Assembly: GCA_029964075.1 (NCBI GenBank)
Contig: CM057130.1
Coordinates: 2,604,001-2,668,000 of the forward strand
DNA: 64,000 nucleotides
Origin: Patiria pectinifera
Lineage: Eukaryota > Echinodermata > Asteroidea > Valvatida > Asterinidae
Direction of reading: 5' to 3'
Below the pieces are notes generated by a model. It was not told the DNA's origin. It saw only the letters and a list, made by a program, of their open reading frames with translations, and did no database searches. The translations under genes were made by a program, and so were the position numbers. Shown one piece after another: positions 45,540-57,318 of the stretch (its first letter is position 1; each line of letters begins with the position of its first letter).

Positions 45540-47610
45540 CAACTTGTTCTTAGCATGAAGTTGGTTGTATACAACAAACATTATAATGATTTCAGCAAAC
45601 TTCGTCACACTCTTCAGATGATTATCAATTTTAATTCATATGATTATCAACCTGCCGCTAAAGGTCCTGACCGCTTTAGTCCTGGGTATGACATTAAACT
45701 GCATCCCGGAGCTCAACTGAGTTCAAAATGGCCCGGTTGATAGCACTCCGAAGGGCCCCTGCCAGGGTTACGGCGAAGCTCTGGGCAGCAGCAGAGTGGA
45801 TTGTTCTGGTGGGTGCTGACGCCTCAACTGTCTACCCAGCCACAGAACATGGATATCTGGCGCGCTTTGTAGATATCACAAGCAGCGGCAGGGATCAACC
45901 AGCTCGAATCAGGAAAGCACGGCGACCATAGCACGGGGCAGCAGCCGTGATAAAGCTGGCCAGCCAGAAGAGGCCACTCCACGGCCCAACGACTCTCCAG
46001 AGTAATGGGGGCTGCACACTGGTCACCCAGCTGTGGACTCTCATCATTGCGCTCCACGTCTCCCCTGTCCCAAGGAGACGGAGTACCAAGGGGCACCACC
46101 CAAACCACCATGAACAGTTATCATAACACCAGGGTTAGAGTCCCTGCTTTTCCTCGCCCCGTAGTACTAGTACCGCATCACGCACGACCAGTTAACCTGC
46201 GACATGATCGTATGACGTCTGCCTCCTCAAGCCCTTCTCTGGACGGTGTCAGACCGATTGTTGGCACTACCTCGGGGCACTTGATATGCGCTCGTCTCTC
46301 CGAATCGCCACCTGGAAGTCCTCACCATGTGCCACCAGGGCTATCCAGAAGCTGTCGCGAGCGAGCTTGTACGATACCTTATTGACATCGGCGGGGTCAC
46401 TGAAACGCGCATTCCAGGTAGTGGATCTGCTTATATCAATGAATACACCATGTACCACGTACTCCGAACCGAAGACAAGGCGTTGTTCTGTTTCTTCAAT
46501 CTAAAGTTGCTCAATTCTTGACTGGCTGGAAGCCAGTCTCCAGTCGTATCCTGCAGCCGCTCAACCATGGATACCGTGCTTGCTCTACGGCTTCTCTCGG
46601 AACTCCATCGCGGATTCATGAGGCTTCTCAATGTGGCCTATATTGACATCAAGGCTGCATTTGACTCCGTAGACAGGAGAGCTATGTGGAAGGCTGTGGT
46701 GGCCTCCGGAACACCCCCTTTCTACTCAACCTTATCAAGGATCTCCACAACGGTACTACATCAAGAGTTAGGCTTGGCAATGACGTGTCTCAAGCCTTTT
46801 CAACATCTTCAGAAGTTCATCAGGGATGTATCCTTGCTCCTACACTCTTCCGTCGCGCCATCGACTGGATCATTGATAGTTGTCAGGGTAATTTAAGAAC
46901 CGGCCGGATTACGCAGATGACGCGGCTCTCTACACAGATAACCCTAACCAGTGGTCATCCAAGCTTCTAAGGTTTGAGGAAGAGGCTGCTACCATGGGTA
47001 TGCATATTTCCTGGGCCAAGACCAAGATCCAAATCACTGGTTCAGGACCATCCCCTGATTCCATCACTGTGGCAGGGCAGGCAGTTGATGCAGTGGAGAA
47101 ATTCACATATCTTGGATGCGACATTCACTCTAATGGATAGTCCTCACAGGATATCCATCGTCGAATTGGTTTGGCTTCTTCAACCATGGGCCAGCTGGAT
47201 CGTGTCTGGAGAAACAAACGCCTCACTTTCCGTACCAAAACCCGGATCTACACCTCCTGTATCATACCGATCCTCTTATATGGATCTGAGACATGGACGC
47301 TGCTCAAGCTCAAGAAGGATGGACGTAGACTTCAAGCTTTCAATATGCGTTGTCAACGCCGCATACTTGGGGTGAGATGGTCTGATTGCATCACCAACGA
47401 GGCCATCTCTCAGAAAACTAGGCTGGAGGATATTCGCTGCATCATAATCACGGCGTCACTCCATCTTCGGGCACATTCGTTGACTCCCTAGCAACACCCC
47501 AGCACACACCGCCCTCAAGCTGGCCGTTGATGCATATACAGGAGTCAAGCCTGATCCTGGTTGATCACGACCACGCGGCCCACCCCGAAATACGTGGGTC
47601 ATGTTCAGGT
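45540..47610 (+). pseudogene. degenerate non-LTR retrotransposon (LINE)
   Basis: Plus-strand fragments in shifting frames. Endonuclease pieces: SLRIATWK at about 46,290 and GGVTETRIPGSGSAYINEYT at about 46,390. Reverse transcriptase: AYIDIKAAFDSVDRRAMWK at about 46,640, SSEVHQGCILAPTLF at about 46,810, DYADDAALYTD at 46,917 (the catalytic YADD), EKFTYLGCDIHSNG to 47,138, then KTRIYTSCIIPILLYGSETW and MRCQRRILGVRWSD near 47,350. Tail RPRG..RNTW at about 47,570. Frameshifts and stops break it in several places, so it is inactive. The exact clade is not certain. It lies in the predicted intron of receptor 2, in the opposite orientation. Confidence 0.85.
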
Positions 47611-47611
47611 C

Positions 47612-47850
47612 TTTCACAGCTGATTTAATATAGATTTTCAAAGATTAAATATATGAATCTTTAACGTAACGCCACGTGACCAGTGGTGACGTCATCATGA
47701 CGTCACTTCCTTTTTCACCTATAACACATCCCGGTCTAGGTACATACCAACTTTGAACCCAATCGGACCTGTAGCTCTGGAGATATAGGCTTTCAAAATA
47801 TGCACATATTACTGGCACATATTTCAATAGGGGGCGCTGTTCAAATCCGA
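47612..47850. repeat. right-hand copy of the TGACGTCA repeat
   Basis: GATTTTCAAAGATTAAA, GGTGACGTCATCATGACGTC and AACACATCCCGGTCTAGGTA match 45,310, 45,090 and 45,125. The LINE therefore sits within, or was inserted into, a tandem repeat of this kind. Confidence 0.6.
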
Positions 47851-47919
47851 CGATTATTAACACTAGATTACAAAATGGTGTACCGTATTTTGAACAGGCG
47901 AACATTATACCAGTGTAAT

Positions 47920-48060
47920 TTTTTTTGGGGGGGGGGTGTCACAGGGGGGGGTTCGACTTATTTTTTAGAAATTTGTATGATAATTTTTTTTTTTGACAGA
48001 GCTGGGGGGGGGGGGGTTGACCCCCAAAACCCCTCTTCTCTATATGCGTCTGGTAAACAA
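47920..48060. repeat. polyG/polyC dispersed repeat
   Basis: Runs of G and T around TTCGACTTATTTTTTAGAAA; an inverted relative is at 28,579-28,675. Fragment of a mobile element. Confidence 0.45.
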
Positions 48061-48103
48061 AACTACCACAACCCCTATCCCGCCCTGCGCGAGACGCATT
48101 GAC

Positions 48104-48260
48104 GTGGGTGTCTACCCGATGTTCCCCAATACCGATGTTCCCCAATACCGATGTTCCCCGGCCCCGAAATCCTTAGGACTAGGGTTAGGAGTAGAGTTAG
48201 GGTTATAGGGTAAGGATTTCGCGGAACATCGGTATTGGGGAGCATATAGGTATTCACCCA
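48104..48260. mobile_element. foldback with 16-bp arm units and TTAGGG-like core
   Basis: The left arm has tandem CGATGTTCCCCAATAC units (two full, one partial). The right arm has one inverted unit, and the outer TGGGTG.CTACC/GGTATTCACCCA also pairs. The core 48,171-48,217 holds TAGGGTTAGG and TTAGGGTTATAGGG. Same design as 22,961-23,094, including the ATGTTCC unit start. Confidence 0.65.
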
Positions 48261-48544
48261 TTGACGTGCATAAAGGGGTTGTATATTTTTTTTACTAGTT
48301 AACCCCAGATTTCCGTTAACAAAACCTGCAATCTGTCTACTACATAATTATGGCTGTTGTTTGTTTCACTTCAGAATGTTGAATAACAAACAACTAACAA
48401 GTAGACAACCATGGTGAAAAGTGTCCTAAACTTCACAATCGCAGCAAAAGAACAAAACTTAGTTTCGGCAAGTTGCTGAAACGAAACAGCCAATAATGTT
48501 TTAGGGGTTACAAGCAATACATAACACTGTTACTGCGTCATTTC
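48261..48544. other. intron-like spacer
   Basis: From about 48,500 it becomes similar to 54,930-54,960 in copy 3. No gene. Confidence 0.4.
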
Positions 48545-48639
48545 AAATTGTCCCATATCATACAATGCGAAGCGTTGACCCGAACAATAAATGGAATAAA
48601 TTCAAGTCAATGTCGATGCTGCCATCTTAACTTACTTAC

Positions 48640-48870
48640 AGTGTCATCCACCGGGCAAGTCCAAAAAGAAAAACACAGCCTCCGTGGTGATTGGTCAAAG
48701 AACTGGACAGAACTGAAGCAGTGCGTTGTCTCTGATCGCAACGTACCTTGAACATCAAATACGTTTTAGCTCGAAGAGGGATCCGAAATTCACACTATGA
48801 ATGTATTATTTACGCCATAAAACTGCTAGAGGAATGGCATACTGAAGGCAATACGGCTCGAAGGTTAACT
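48640..48870 (-). promoter_or_regulatory. predicted first exon and promoter region of receptor 2
   Basis: Conserved block with donor GACACT|GTAAGT. In subfamily B the exon ends ATG ACA CT|, in frame with the receptor when spliced, which would add MTLQST. No stop separates this ATG from the receptor ATG. Start site not located. Confidence 0.42.
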
Positions 48871-49009
48871 ATTCTTTCGTTTGAGATAAACCAAAATGGC
48901 TGATAATGCATCAGTGCACATATATAATTCTTACACAATAGTCGGACGCTGCACTGTACATACACATAATGAACGGCCATTGGCTCAACAGTATGAAGTT
49001 ATCGCAACT

Positions 49010-49093
49010 CTATATACGGCTCTGGCACAAAAACACCAGACCCTGGAGGTCACTATATACGGCTCTGGCACAAAAACACCAGACCCTGGAGGT
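49010..49093. repeat. tandem duplication, period 43 bp
   Basis: CTATATACGGCTCTGGCACA with AAAACACCAGACCCTGGAGGT occurs twice in direct succession without mismatch. Confidence 0.85.
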
Positions 49094-52000
49094 GTGGTTG
49101 CTAGTGTAACACAGGGCATATAGGGTATAAACTAACCAACCCTATAGAGTCGTGGTTACTATACTGATGTGAAATGGGATTTAGACAAAATGTCTCCACG
49201 TAGGTAGCCAGAGCGGACAGAAACAGTTTAATACATGTAGAAGTGACTCTGAAGAAATAAAACTACTGACAAGGATAATCGGGTCTATGAGGTTTATTGG
49301 CAACACAGACTAATATCTCTTGACAGAGAGTTGGTTCTGGTGGAAGTTCAGAAGAGAGAGACACACACATTGAAGACTTTGGGGGAAGATGGGCTGATTA
49401 AATACAGTAATGAAGCATACGGAGTGTGTGTAAGTCCATTAAACATGTGACAGTAAGTTTTAGGAATAGGATGTGGTTTAAGTTCCACGACCAAGCTCAG
49501 TGTAACCTCACAAAATTGAGATAGAGTGTCTATGGGAACTGTCTGTGTGGACCACAAAGCAATTTGAAAGAATCATAAAGATATCAACAAGGGAAGCTAT
49601 AGATATTCGAACTTAGTGGAAGAGAATGTAAATAAAAATAATTGAGTGATTGAAAGAGCTATTAAATCTAGACTTATGTTTCAAGCGCGGGTATAGAGCT
49701 TAAATAATGACACGAGTTTGACACAGATTATAACTTTATGGAAGCAGCCCTGTTTCTGAGAATGATAACCTTTGTACAGCGCCCCCTGTTGGCTAAATGG
49801 TGCAAGATAATGAAGGTGTATATAGGTTGCAGACCAGTAAATGGGTCCGAAATTGCCTGCGCCGGCCAAATCACGATTTGCATGCCCTCAAAATCTTCAG
49901 TATTTAAGCATGCTGTGGGCCATGAACTTGAGGGTTTGTAAAAAATATGGGTGGAAGCCGTACACAGCACTGTGAGCTTGTAGTTCCGTTCAATTTGGAT
50001 GAAATTGGGGCCCTTAAAGCGCTTGATTTTGCAATGGAGTGTAGGCATCGTTTTTCAACATGGCGATGGGCTTCACGACTATTTTCAGGGGTGATCATCT
50101 TCGGATGGAAATTTTTCCTAAAAGTCATCAGTTTACCACCCGAAAATTGAAATGAAAATGAAAGATGATGAAATAAGCTTTAATTTGATGTGTGTCTCGA
50201 ACACCTTGGAGAGTTGTGAGTATTTTTCCCGAAATTCTAAAGTGTGAGCATTTACCATTGGGGTCTAGGAAGTTTATTTACTGATCTGCTACCATATATT
50301 GTTACAGCTTACACTAGCATAAGGCTTGCCCCGAATCACGTGATATGCATGTACAGACAGTGAAAGGGGTGCGGGGGGGAACACTCGAAAGGTTGGGGGA
50401 AACAAAATTTGACGCTTGGAGGTGCTGTTCGTAAATGGGTATTATAGTCGAAGTTATGTGCAAAAAAGCGTTTTAAGATCCTTCGGCTGTCCGTACTGCT
50501 AGACATACATAAACTTAACATACATAAGACACAAGTTTACCCATTCCTAATGATCGAGAGCCAGTCACGTGGCCAGTTTGAAATGGTTGAACAAAACTAT
50601 GCAATAATGTTTTAACAGCCCACATACGATTATTAAATTCCTTTGTATGTCAGAAAAAAAGGAGAATAGAAATAGCACGGGAAGACAATGGGGTGAACGT
50701 CCCCCTGCCTCAAATCACATGTTGTGTTCACGTGACGCTAATTTTCTCCTGAAAAAAATGCAAACCGATAGATTTTCAATTGTATGTTTATCACTGGAAA
50801 TATTGTTATACATGTACATATACATGTATATATAAAAAAAAAATGTAAGTTACTTGCATGTTTTTAGTGTTTTATGATAAACAAAATGAGGCGGAGGAGT
50901 CGGGGCTGCAGAGGCGAGACTAGGGCTAAGCTGCTAGGGCACTTGGGGTGCACCAATTTTGCAAGGTGGCACTGAGGGCAACGTACAAATTGTGTCTGTG
51001 CAATTCAAGTCTTTAAATGGAGGGGGAGGACACCCGGAAAGACACCGCTCGGGGCACGTACCTCCGCTGGGGGAGGGCCCGTATAGTCACGCCACCAAGC
51101 GGCTGTTTACCCCGGCCGCATGCGCATGCACACCGTTGGCATATACGATTCTAATTTAGAATGTTGTCGAGGACAGTGTCTTCTTTGCAATCGTGTGGAG
51201 ATTACCCAATAGGCATACTAACTGTGCCTAGGGACTACGAACAATTCGGGGGCCTACGAACAATTCGGGGGCCAACGAAAATACCGCAGTGTGCCATAAA
51301 AGACATAGGCCTACCCACACCACAACCACGTGCACAGAAAAGTTTTTTTTTTAAATGCTAGGGTCTCTCTCACAATTTTCGATATCACCAACTGACACTG
51401 TACAGCAGGCCCCACGTATACAATTTACGTGTAAAGTCTGTCGTTCTGGGCTTCGATCGGTTGGGGCGGGGGGACATGTCGTTCTCTGAATAAATAATTC
51501 TCTGAATAAATAATTGTAGCCTACATTTGATTCTGTAGCTCAGAATAGCTGATGCAATGACTCAAAACTCAAAAATGATGGTTAAATGAGGATCTTTAGC
51601 TAAGACCTTGTCACATTTCCTCAGAACGCACCCAGAGCGTCTAGAATCCATTTTTTTCGCCGGGCCCTTCCACTTCGTTTAGGCTTCGTACTCGAATTAG
51701 CTCTCATCAGGATACACATGTTTGTACCCTCACTTCTGAGAAGCGTTTGACGCCTTTGGTTCCAACAGGCTTTCAGAGCTAGGACCTATACCAATTTGGC
51801 CTGGCTTGATTTATACAGTGCTTTGTACGCTAAATTTGGTGCCGGTGGCTAGGGCGAAGTAGGGCCTATGGTGCCTAGGGCCTACGAAACACTTACTCCG
51901 GGCCTTTGTGGAACATCCCTACTACAATAAGCAAACAAGAAACAAAGATACCACAAACGCCTAATAATAGATCGTATCGAATACCCCCATATTGGCATAT

Positions 52001-52100
52001 AGCAACAGCGCAGCGACGTACGCACCGCCATGTTGTAGGACGATGTTATATATTATATTATATAAAACATTCAAAAAGAACATTTTAATGTATAGAACAT
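49094..52100. other. intergenic stretch, no gene
   Basis: About 3 kb without a supportable gene. Small direct repeats occur, for example ACGAACAATTCGGGGGCC at 51,236 and 51,255 and CTGAATAAATAATT at 51,486 and 51,502. Open frames are short and lack motifs. Confidence 0.4.
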
Positions 52101-52535
52101 TTAAATGCCTCACATTATTTTGACGTTTTATCAGGTCTGTTAAAGCGATATTATAAAAACTGTATTACCAACTGTTTTAACAGGATTAATGGAGGAAATA
52201 TCACGAGATATATACAAAAACATTGTAATATAACGTGATTTAAATGCCTCAAATATGACTTTTCTCAGGTATGTTAAAGTGATATTGTCAAAATGTTATT
52301 GCCAAATCATTTAAACAGGATTTATGAAGGAAATGTCACGATATATACAAAAACATTTTAATAACGTGATTTAAATGCCTCAAATTTGACGTTTTATCGG
52401 TTATATTAAAGTGATATCATCAAAACGTTTTTATCAAACTTTTAAACACGATTTGTGGAGGAAATATCTTGACATAAACAAAAACATTTTAAAAAAAATG
52501 ACTTAAATGCCTCAAATGTGACGATTTATCAAAAG
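52101..52535. repeat. tandem repeat, period about 132-138 bp
   Basis: TTAAATGCCTCA recurs at 52,101, 52,239, 52,371 and 52,503. Within each unit TATTAAAGTGATAT, TTTAAACAGGATT and GAGGAAATATCACG-like words keep their order. About 3.3 diverged copies, a small satellite block. Confidence 0.75.
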
Positions 52536-53481
52536 TTGTACAAATTTTCCTACATTATTACGCTTTTTAACCAAAAACCCCCCAAAGGGAATAAAAGACT
52601 AGTGACTCGGTCTTAAGCGGCCGTTTAAAACCCTTGCCTGGTCATGGCTGTGATGACTTGCAGGTCACAGGTCACAGGTCATGCAAAATCTACCCTATAG
52701 GCCTTTCTTTTGTTTGTAAACATTGGCGCCATTTTGTATGGGCTGCCGTAAGCGCATAAATTGAAGCCGTGGTTGGCAACATATTTTTCCAAAAAAAGTC
52801 CTCATAACGCCATCAACACATGGTAAAAAGGCATATGTGGGAATTATTTTGTAGCTTTGTTGAAAATGTTGTATTTTCAAGTATCAAATAATATTTTGGT
52901 GATCTGTAATAACTCTTCTTCATTTTTGCAGTGTTGGACCTTCCATAGTTTTGCAGGCCGTGGTTGGCAAAATATGCAGTTTGCCAACCAAGTGCAGAAA
53001 GGTCTATCAGAGCGTAATAAATTCATCAGCCTATCCCAGCTTCCTTTTTGCAGGGCGGTGGGTGGGGGGCATTTGAAACATCAAGACTGCATCCGAGAAC
53101 ACCAGTCCGAAAACTAAACTACCGTGTGAAATGTAAGGCGAATTAAAACATATTTTGATAACGTCACAGTTTTGACTATGTCTTTTTGCGATAGAGGGAA
53201 GAATTCCCGAAGCAGAAGCTTCGTTAACAAAACAAAACAAAAAACACAAGAACATAATTTGAGGGGAAAAACTAATTCCTCGTGCGGGTAAAATTATTGT
53301 CTCTGATGTTTCTCTGCTGATTTTGTCGGTAATAATGTGCGCAAACATAAAGCGTGTGTACAAGCCTACGAACTCTACCAGAACACCGTTGGAAATGAAA
53401 GAATTGAAACATGGTATGGATAGCATGAGAAATAATCGTCAAATTTGAGTCAACAAACAACAAACTTTTTGTCCTTTTTTT
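52536..53481 (-). other. spacer and conserved 3' flank of receptor 3
   Basis: From about 53,080 (GACTGCATCCGAGAACACCA) onward the sequence matches the 3' flank of receptor 4 (61,785 onward) and from 53,160 that of receptor 2. The two reading frames that look alike between copies are interrupted by frameshifts, so this is probably 3' UTR and flank. 52,536-53,080 holds nothing recognised. Confidence 0.5.
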
Positions 53482-54405
53482 TTACATAATGGTTTCGGTA
53501 TTTTGCTGGTTTTCGTTACCATCAACCGTTTCTCCGAGATCTTGATTCTGAAGCAGACAGCGACAGAACAGTGCTTTCAAGCCCTGCCTGAAACCATCCA
53601 AACGCCACCAGTAGATTAGCGGGTTGATAGCTGGAGACAAACAATAAACCAAAGCGGCAATCGAGTTGTAGTAATTCAATGTTTCTTTGGAGATTGTGCT
53701 CTGACCAGTTTTGATGAAATACTCCATTATCTGGCCGATGTTGTAAGGGGTCCAGCAAATGAATGATGTTACAAGAATGATGGAGAAAGTGACCAAAAGC
53801 CGACGGGTCTGAAGAAGACGAGGGGCGGCCGGTTCTGTGTCATCGGTGCGGACAACTTGGTTTGATGGAATCGTGGCAATACATGTATATCTATTGATCT
53901 TTCTGAAGACGAAGAAGTACAGCACAGCGGTCGCGATCCACACAGCGAGTACTAACGGAGGTCTAAACCACGCTGATAGAATCAAGCGAACCTCGTCAGA
54001 TGCCACCAAGATTATCGGCAAGTGAAGTGCGAGGGAGAGACACCAAAGGAGGAGGCAAACCACTACCAGGCGGCATCGCGTCACCAACGCGTCATAGCGA
54101 GAGGGCGGCGTGATAGTCAGTGCCAGGTAACGGTGCACAGCCACTGCTAAAATCATCAGCTCGGAAACGAACAAAAACGCCTGAAGAAGGGCAAGAAGAA
54201 CTCGTGCCCGGTGTAGGGAAAAGGCAATTAGCATCGCAACAAACGCCAGGTCGGCCAGGGCGAGATTGAAGACGAAGGTGAAGTACTTGATGCGGAGATG
54301 GCTGGTTGCTGCTAGCACCACTATCACCAGCAGATTCTCCAACACAGCCAGGCCTGAAATCACAGCTCCAGAATACGTGATTATAGTGCTCAAGGTAGAA
54401 GCCAT
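53482..54405 (-). CDS. class A GPCR, copy 3, subfamily B
   Basis: A 307-residue receptor, close to copy 2: same HRY at the end of TM3, same CIATIPSNQVVRTDDTEPAA third loop, same tail QQNTETIM. Differences include CWTP instead of CWIP in TM6, an acidic residue in TM3 (FVSELMIL) and EYFIKTG rather than EYFIET(D/G) in the last extracellular loop. As in the others, no TM3 or loop-2 cysteine. The start ATG at 54,405 follows the acceptor TTTATTTTTGCAG. An in-frame ATG in the upstream exon would add MTLLST. Intact. Confidence 0.9.
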   Translation of the reverse strand: MASTLSTIITYSGAVISGLAVLENLLVIVVLAATSHLRIKYFTFVFNLALADLAFVAMLIAFSLHRARVLLALLQAFLFVSELMILAVAVHRYLALTITPPSRYDALVTRCRLVVVCLLLWCLSLALHLPIILVASDEVRLILSAWFRPPLVLAVWIATAVLYFFVFRKINRYTCIATIPSNQVVRTDDTEPAAPRLLQTRRLLVTFSIILVTSFICWTPYNIGQIMEYFIKTGQSTISKETLNYYNSIAALVYCLSPAINPLIYWWRLDGFRQGLKALFCRCLLQNQDLGETVDGNENQQNTETIM

Positions 54406-54415
54406 CGTTGATAAC

Positions 54416-55032
54416 CTGCAAAAATAAAACAAGGTCAACAACACCTTAACGGTCTTACAAAAATAAAATTAATGGCCTGTAAAACGGAACTTGTTTTGCC
54501 GGTGAACCCATTGACTATACCGGCAAAGCTTTTCCTATGGACAAAATTATAATAACAAACTCATATCCTGATCAGTTATCCAAGTAGAATCTCTATCAGG
54601 GATGTGAATCTCAAGTTCAAGCGATCAGATACAGGTACACATGGATACAGCATCTCAGGGTGTCGGGTTGGTTAACGGTACTTTCCTCACCGCTGTGACC
54701 TGGGTTCGAGTCCCACCTGGGCCAATGTGGATTGGGTTTTCAGTCCCTACCCGATTCCGTGGGTTTTCCTAAGAATATTGTTCTGGTGTTTTCCTCCCAC
54801 CCTATAAATCTGTAATTTCTTCTCATTATCCTCTCTCTACATGTTCCTACAGTGTCCAAGGCGCTTTCTCAGGAATCCTTGGTTTCATGACCAGAAATAA
54901 TTGATAAAATAATAATATGGGGCAACACGCGTCACCGTATAACAATGTTGTTGCGTCATTTCGAATTGTCCTATAATATACACTGCGAAGCGTAGACCTG
55001 AGCAATGAATGAAATAAATCTTCCGTACTTAC
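54416..55032 (-). other. predicted 5' intron of receptor 3 (617 bp)
   Basis: Acceptor TTTTGCAG|G and donor GACACT|GTAAGT. It contains a SINE (about 54,660-54,900). Without it about 390 bp remain. Confidence 0.5.
54660..54900 (+). repeat. tRNA-derived SINE
   Basis: A tRNA-like head with box B GGGTTCGAGTCCC at 54,709, a body with GTGGGTTTTCCT and TTTTCCTCCCACCC, and a tail with CAAGGCGCTTTCTCAGGAA that resembles the tail of the repeat at 20,560. Absent from copy 2, so inserted after the duplication or lost there. Confidence 0.6.
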
Positions 55033-55260
55033 AGTGTCATCTACCGGGCAAGTCCAAAAGAAAAACACAGCCTCCTCCGTGATGATTGGTCAAAGAACTG
55101 GAAGAAACTGAAGCAGAGAGTCGTCTCTCAATCTTGAACATCGAATGCGCTTCAGCTCGAAGAGGGATCTGAAATCCATGCTATATTCTGTCATCAAACC
55201 GAGAGGGGAATGGCATACTGAATGCATTTACTCGCATAAAATGTGTACAAATTATTATAT
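55033..55260 (-). promoter_or_regulatory. predicted first exon and promoter region of receptor 3
   Basis: Conserved with 48,640-48,870, including CGGGCAAGTCCAAAA and GAAACTGAAGCAG. In this copy the exon frame has a TAG one codon before the ATG ACA CT| that joins the receptor frame. This supports a start at that ATG or at the receptor ATG. Confidence 0.42.
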
Positions 55261-55979
55261 GCGATCCGGCTCGAAGGTCAAAGGCAAATTACCAAGATAC
55301 TAATCATATATACATTGGTGAAGAGCATACACTGATATACGTGTACATTCTGTTAGGCAGTTCACCCACTCAACTGACTACCAAAGAAAGAAAAGTAGTG
55401 CATTTTGTATGAAGTTATTGTTTAAAGGGAAAAAAAGTTCGTTAAGAAAGGCAACACTGGCATCATGGTAGGCTATGCAAAGGTTGTATTGAACGATAGC
55501 AGGGCTTTTTATTACTATTTGCTGATAACTATTTTTAACCCGAATAACTTGTATTATATAACACCCCAGTCAATCCTTGTCATATTTTTGATTGGAGGAT
55601 TGTAGGTCACGCGGCTTTCATTAATCGAACCATCTTCAAGTGTTATCAATCAAGTGCATCTGAAGCCACGTATAACAAGCGTAAACATTTATTTGCCATT
55701 GCTCAATCAATCTAATTTTAGACTTTAGAGCTGATCATTGAACTTCGGAATTTAACTCAAGATCATATCTTGGGAAATCAACAGGTCTGAGTGTAACACA
55801 GCTGTATAGGAAAATGTTTATGTCCATTAATAATAATCGAAGAACTGAATGTTGCATTGGACATTTTTGGTTTGGATTGATGAAGACATAGTGAATATAC
55901 AAAATTGTATGTTTGACATGTTTGTATATGTCATCATAAACTGCACCATCGAATGGTGTTTTTATGATAGGGTTTATGA
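55261..55979. other. intergenic, partly duplicated spacer
   Basis: 55,670-55,790 is related to 39,540-39,650 (TCAATCAATCTAAT, GAACTT.GGAATTAACT). No gene. Confidence 0.4.
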
Positions 55980-55987
55980 CGAACTCC

Positions 55988-56352
55988 CAGGGGCGTAAAT
56001 CCCGGGGGATGGGGGTATATATCCCCCAATTTTTGACCAGGGGGATAAGCTATTGAATCGTCCCCCCCCCCCTCTTTTTCGTGATGAGAGAAAAAAATGC
56101 GGATTTTGAGGTATTTTTCGAACATCCCAACAACCAAAATGTATTCAATGTCACTGAAAAGTGGAGAAATATGGAAAAGCTTTTAAAATGCGCCGTTTTG
56201 ATGTTAGCGCGAGTATCTATATCCTGAAGGGCGCCTTTAGTCTAATTTGCACCCCCCCCCCGAATTTTCGAATTTCCACGGCCGAGCAATTTTTTTGGAT
56301 TTTGGTCATCCCCATCCTCTCCCCCACACGCCGGCACAGATTTACGCCACTG
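55988..56352. mobile_element. hAT-like MITE (CAGTGGCG family)
   Basis: Termini CAGGGGCGTAAATC and GATTTACGCCACTG; a perfect 8-bp duplication CGAACTCC at 55,980-55,987 and 56,353-56,360. The 365-bp body has C12 and C9 runs and no transposase. Confidence 0.8.
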
Positions 56353-56360
56353 CGAACTCC

Positions 56361-56949
56361 AGAGGTTTTTGTTAATATTTACAAGTCATATTTTTTTGTT
56401 CTTTCCTATATAATTTTTTGGAGATTCAAAGATATTTGCTCGTCAAATAAATGTACTTCCCCAAATATACTGTGAAGCAAAAGCAATAACGATCTTTTGA
56501 AGAAAATAATGATTTATTTTCAACCTATTCTTCACTAATAAATCTACCTAAGCATTAGGTAAACAATAAACCACAAGTGTACAATGTGTTTTTTAGTTTG
56601 AAAAGAAAAGAATCCATTTCTAACTTGCAATCAAAATTTTGACTCCCGTTTAATTTGAAGCTGACCTCGGCTAGTGAACCATTACTGACATAATTTATGA
56701 ACTCCTTGATCCTATGATAAACTGTCTCGGGAGACACAATATTCTAGACAAGCCAGGCAAAGTTGTCCGAGGAGACACAATTTCCGGGGAAAGAATAGCT
56801 CCGAGTTGGTTTCTCTGAATTCCGAGTGGAGGCGCTATTTGTGCATGAGGGAGGCACCGACGCACGGTGTTGAGGAGGCCCCGTCCCCCATGCGCCCCTC
56901 CCGCTTTACACTGACAGCAAAATGTCAATGCACTTATAAAGTCAACTGT
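56361..56949. other. intergenic, no gene
   Basis: Nothing recognised. Confidence 0.35.
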
Positions 56950-57318
56950 GTTTCTCATATTTACTTTGTCAAAAATGATAATTCATATAATCAGATTCAA
57001 TTGATGAGCACGCGATCGTACTGTTGTTTCAAGCAAATGTAGAGAACAAATTAAATTAAGGCCCAGCTTTTTCCATCGTGGCGTACCCCATTAGATAATC
57101 CAATTTTCGTAAATTGGCAAAATTCTGTAAAATTTTTGAAAGGTTCTAGTTGTTGGATTCTGAAACTATTATGAAAAGGGTACAGAAACCATTCATGAAA
57201 TCGTTCGCTGCTTTCCCGCCTGCCGGTTCATAGTTCCAAGTTTGTTCGGCAGTCTGAACATTTGATTTCGATCATTAGCTTTTTCAGTTCGAACATCATA
57301 CGTCTTGCACAAACTAGT

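Larger units (their letters stand above)
42529..48639 (-). other. predicted 5' intron of receptor 2 (6.1 kb)
   Basis: Acceptor TTTGTGCAG|G at 42,529 and donor GACACT|GTAAGT at 48,639, each matched in copy 3. The length comes from insertions: foldbacks at 42,655-43,480 and 43,939-44,442, the LINE remnant at about 45,540-47,610 and the telomere-like foldback at 48,104-48,260. Confidence 0.5.

Noticed and set aside
45690-47500. a host gene from the many plus-strand frames
   Set aside because: The pieces match LINE endonuclease and reverse transcriptase motifs in shifting frames.
53031-53426. 131-codon minus-strand frame after receptor 3
   Set aside because: Same reason: homology to the copy 4 flank is kept at DNA level but the reading frame is not.
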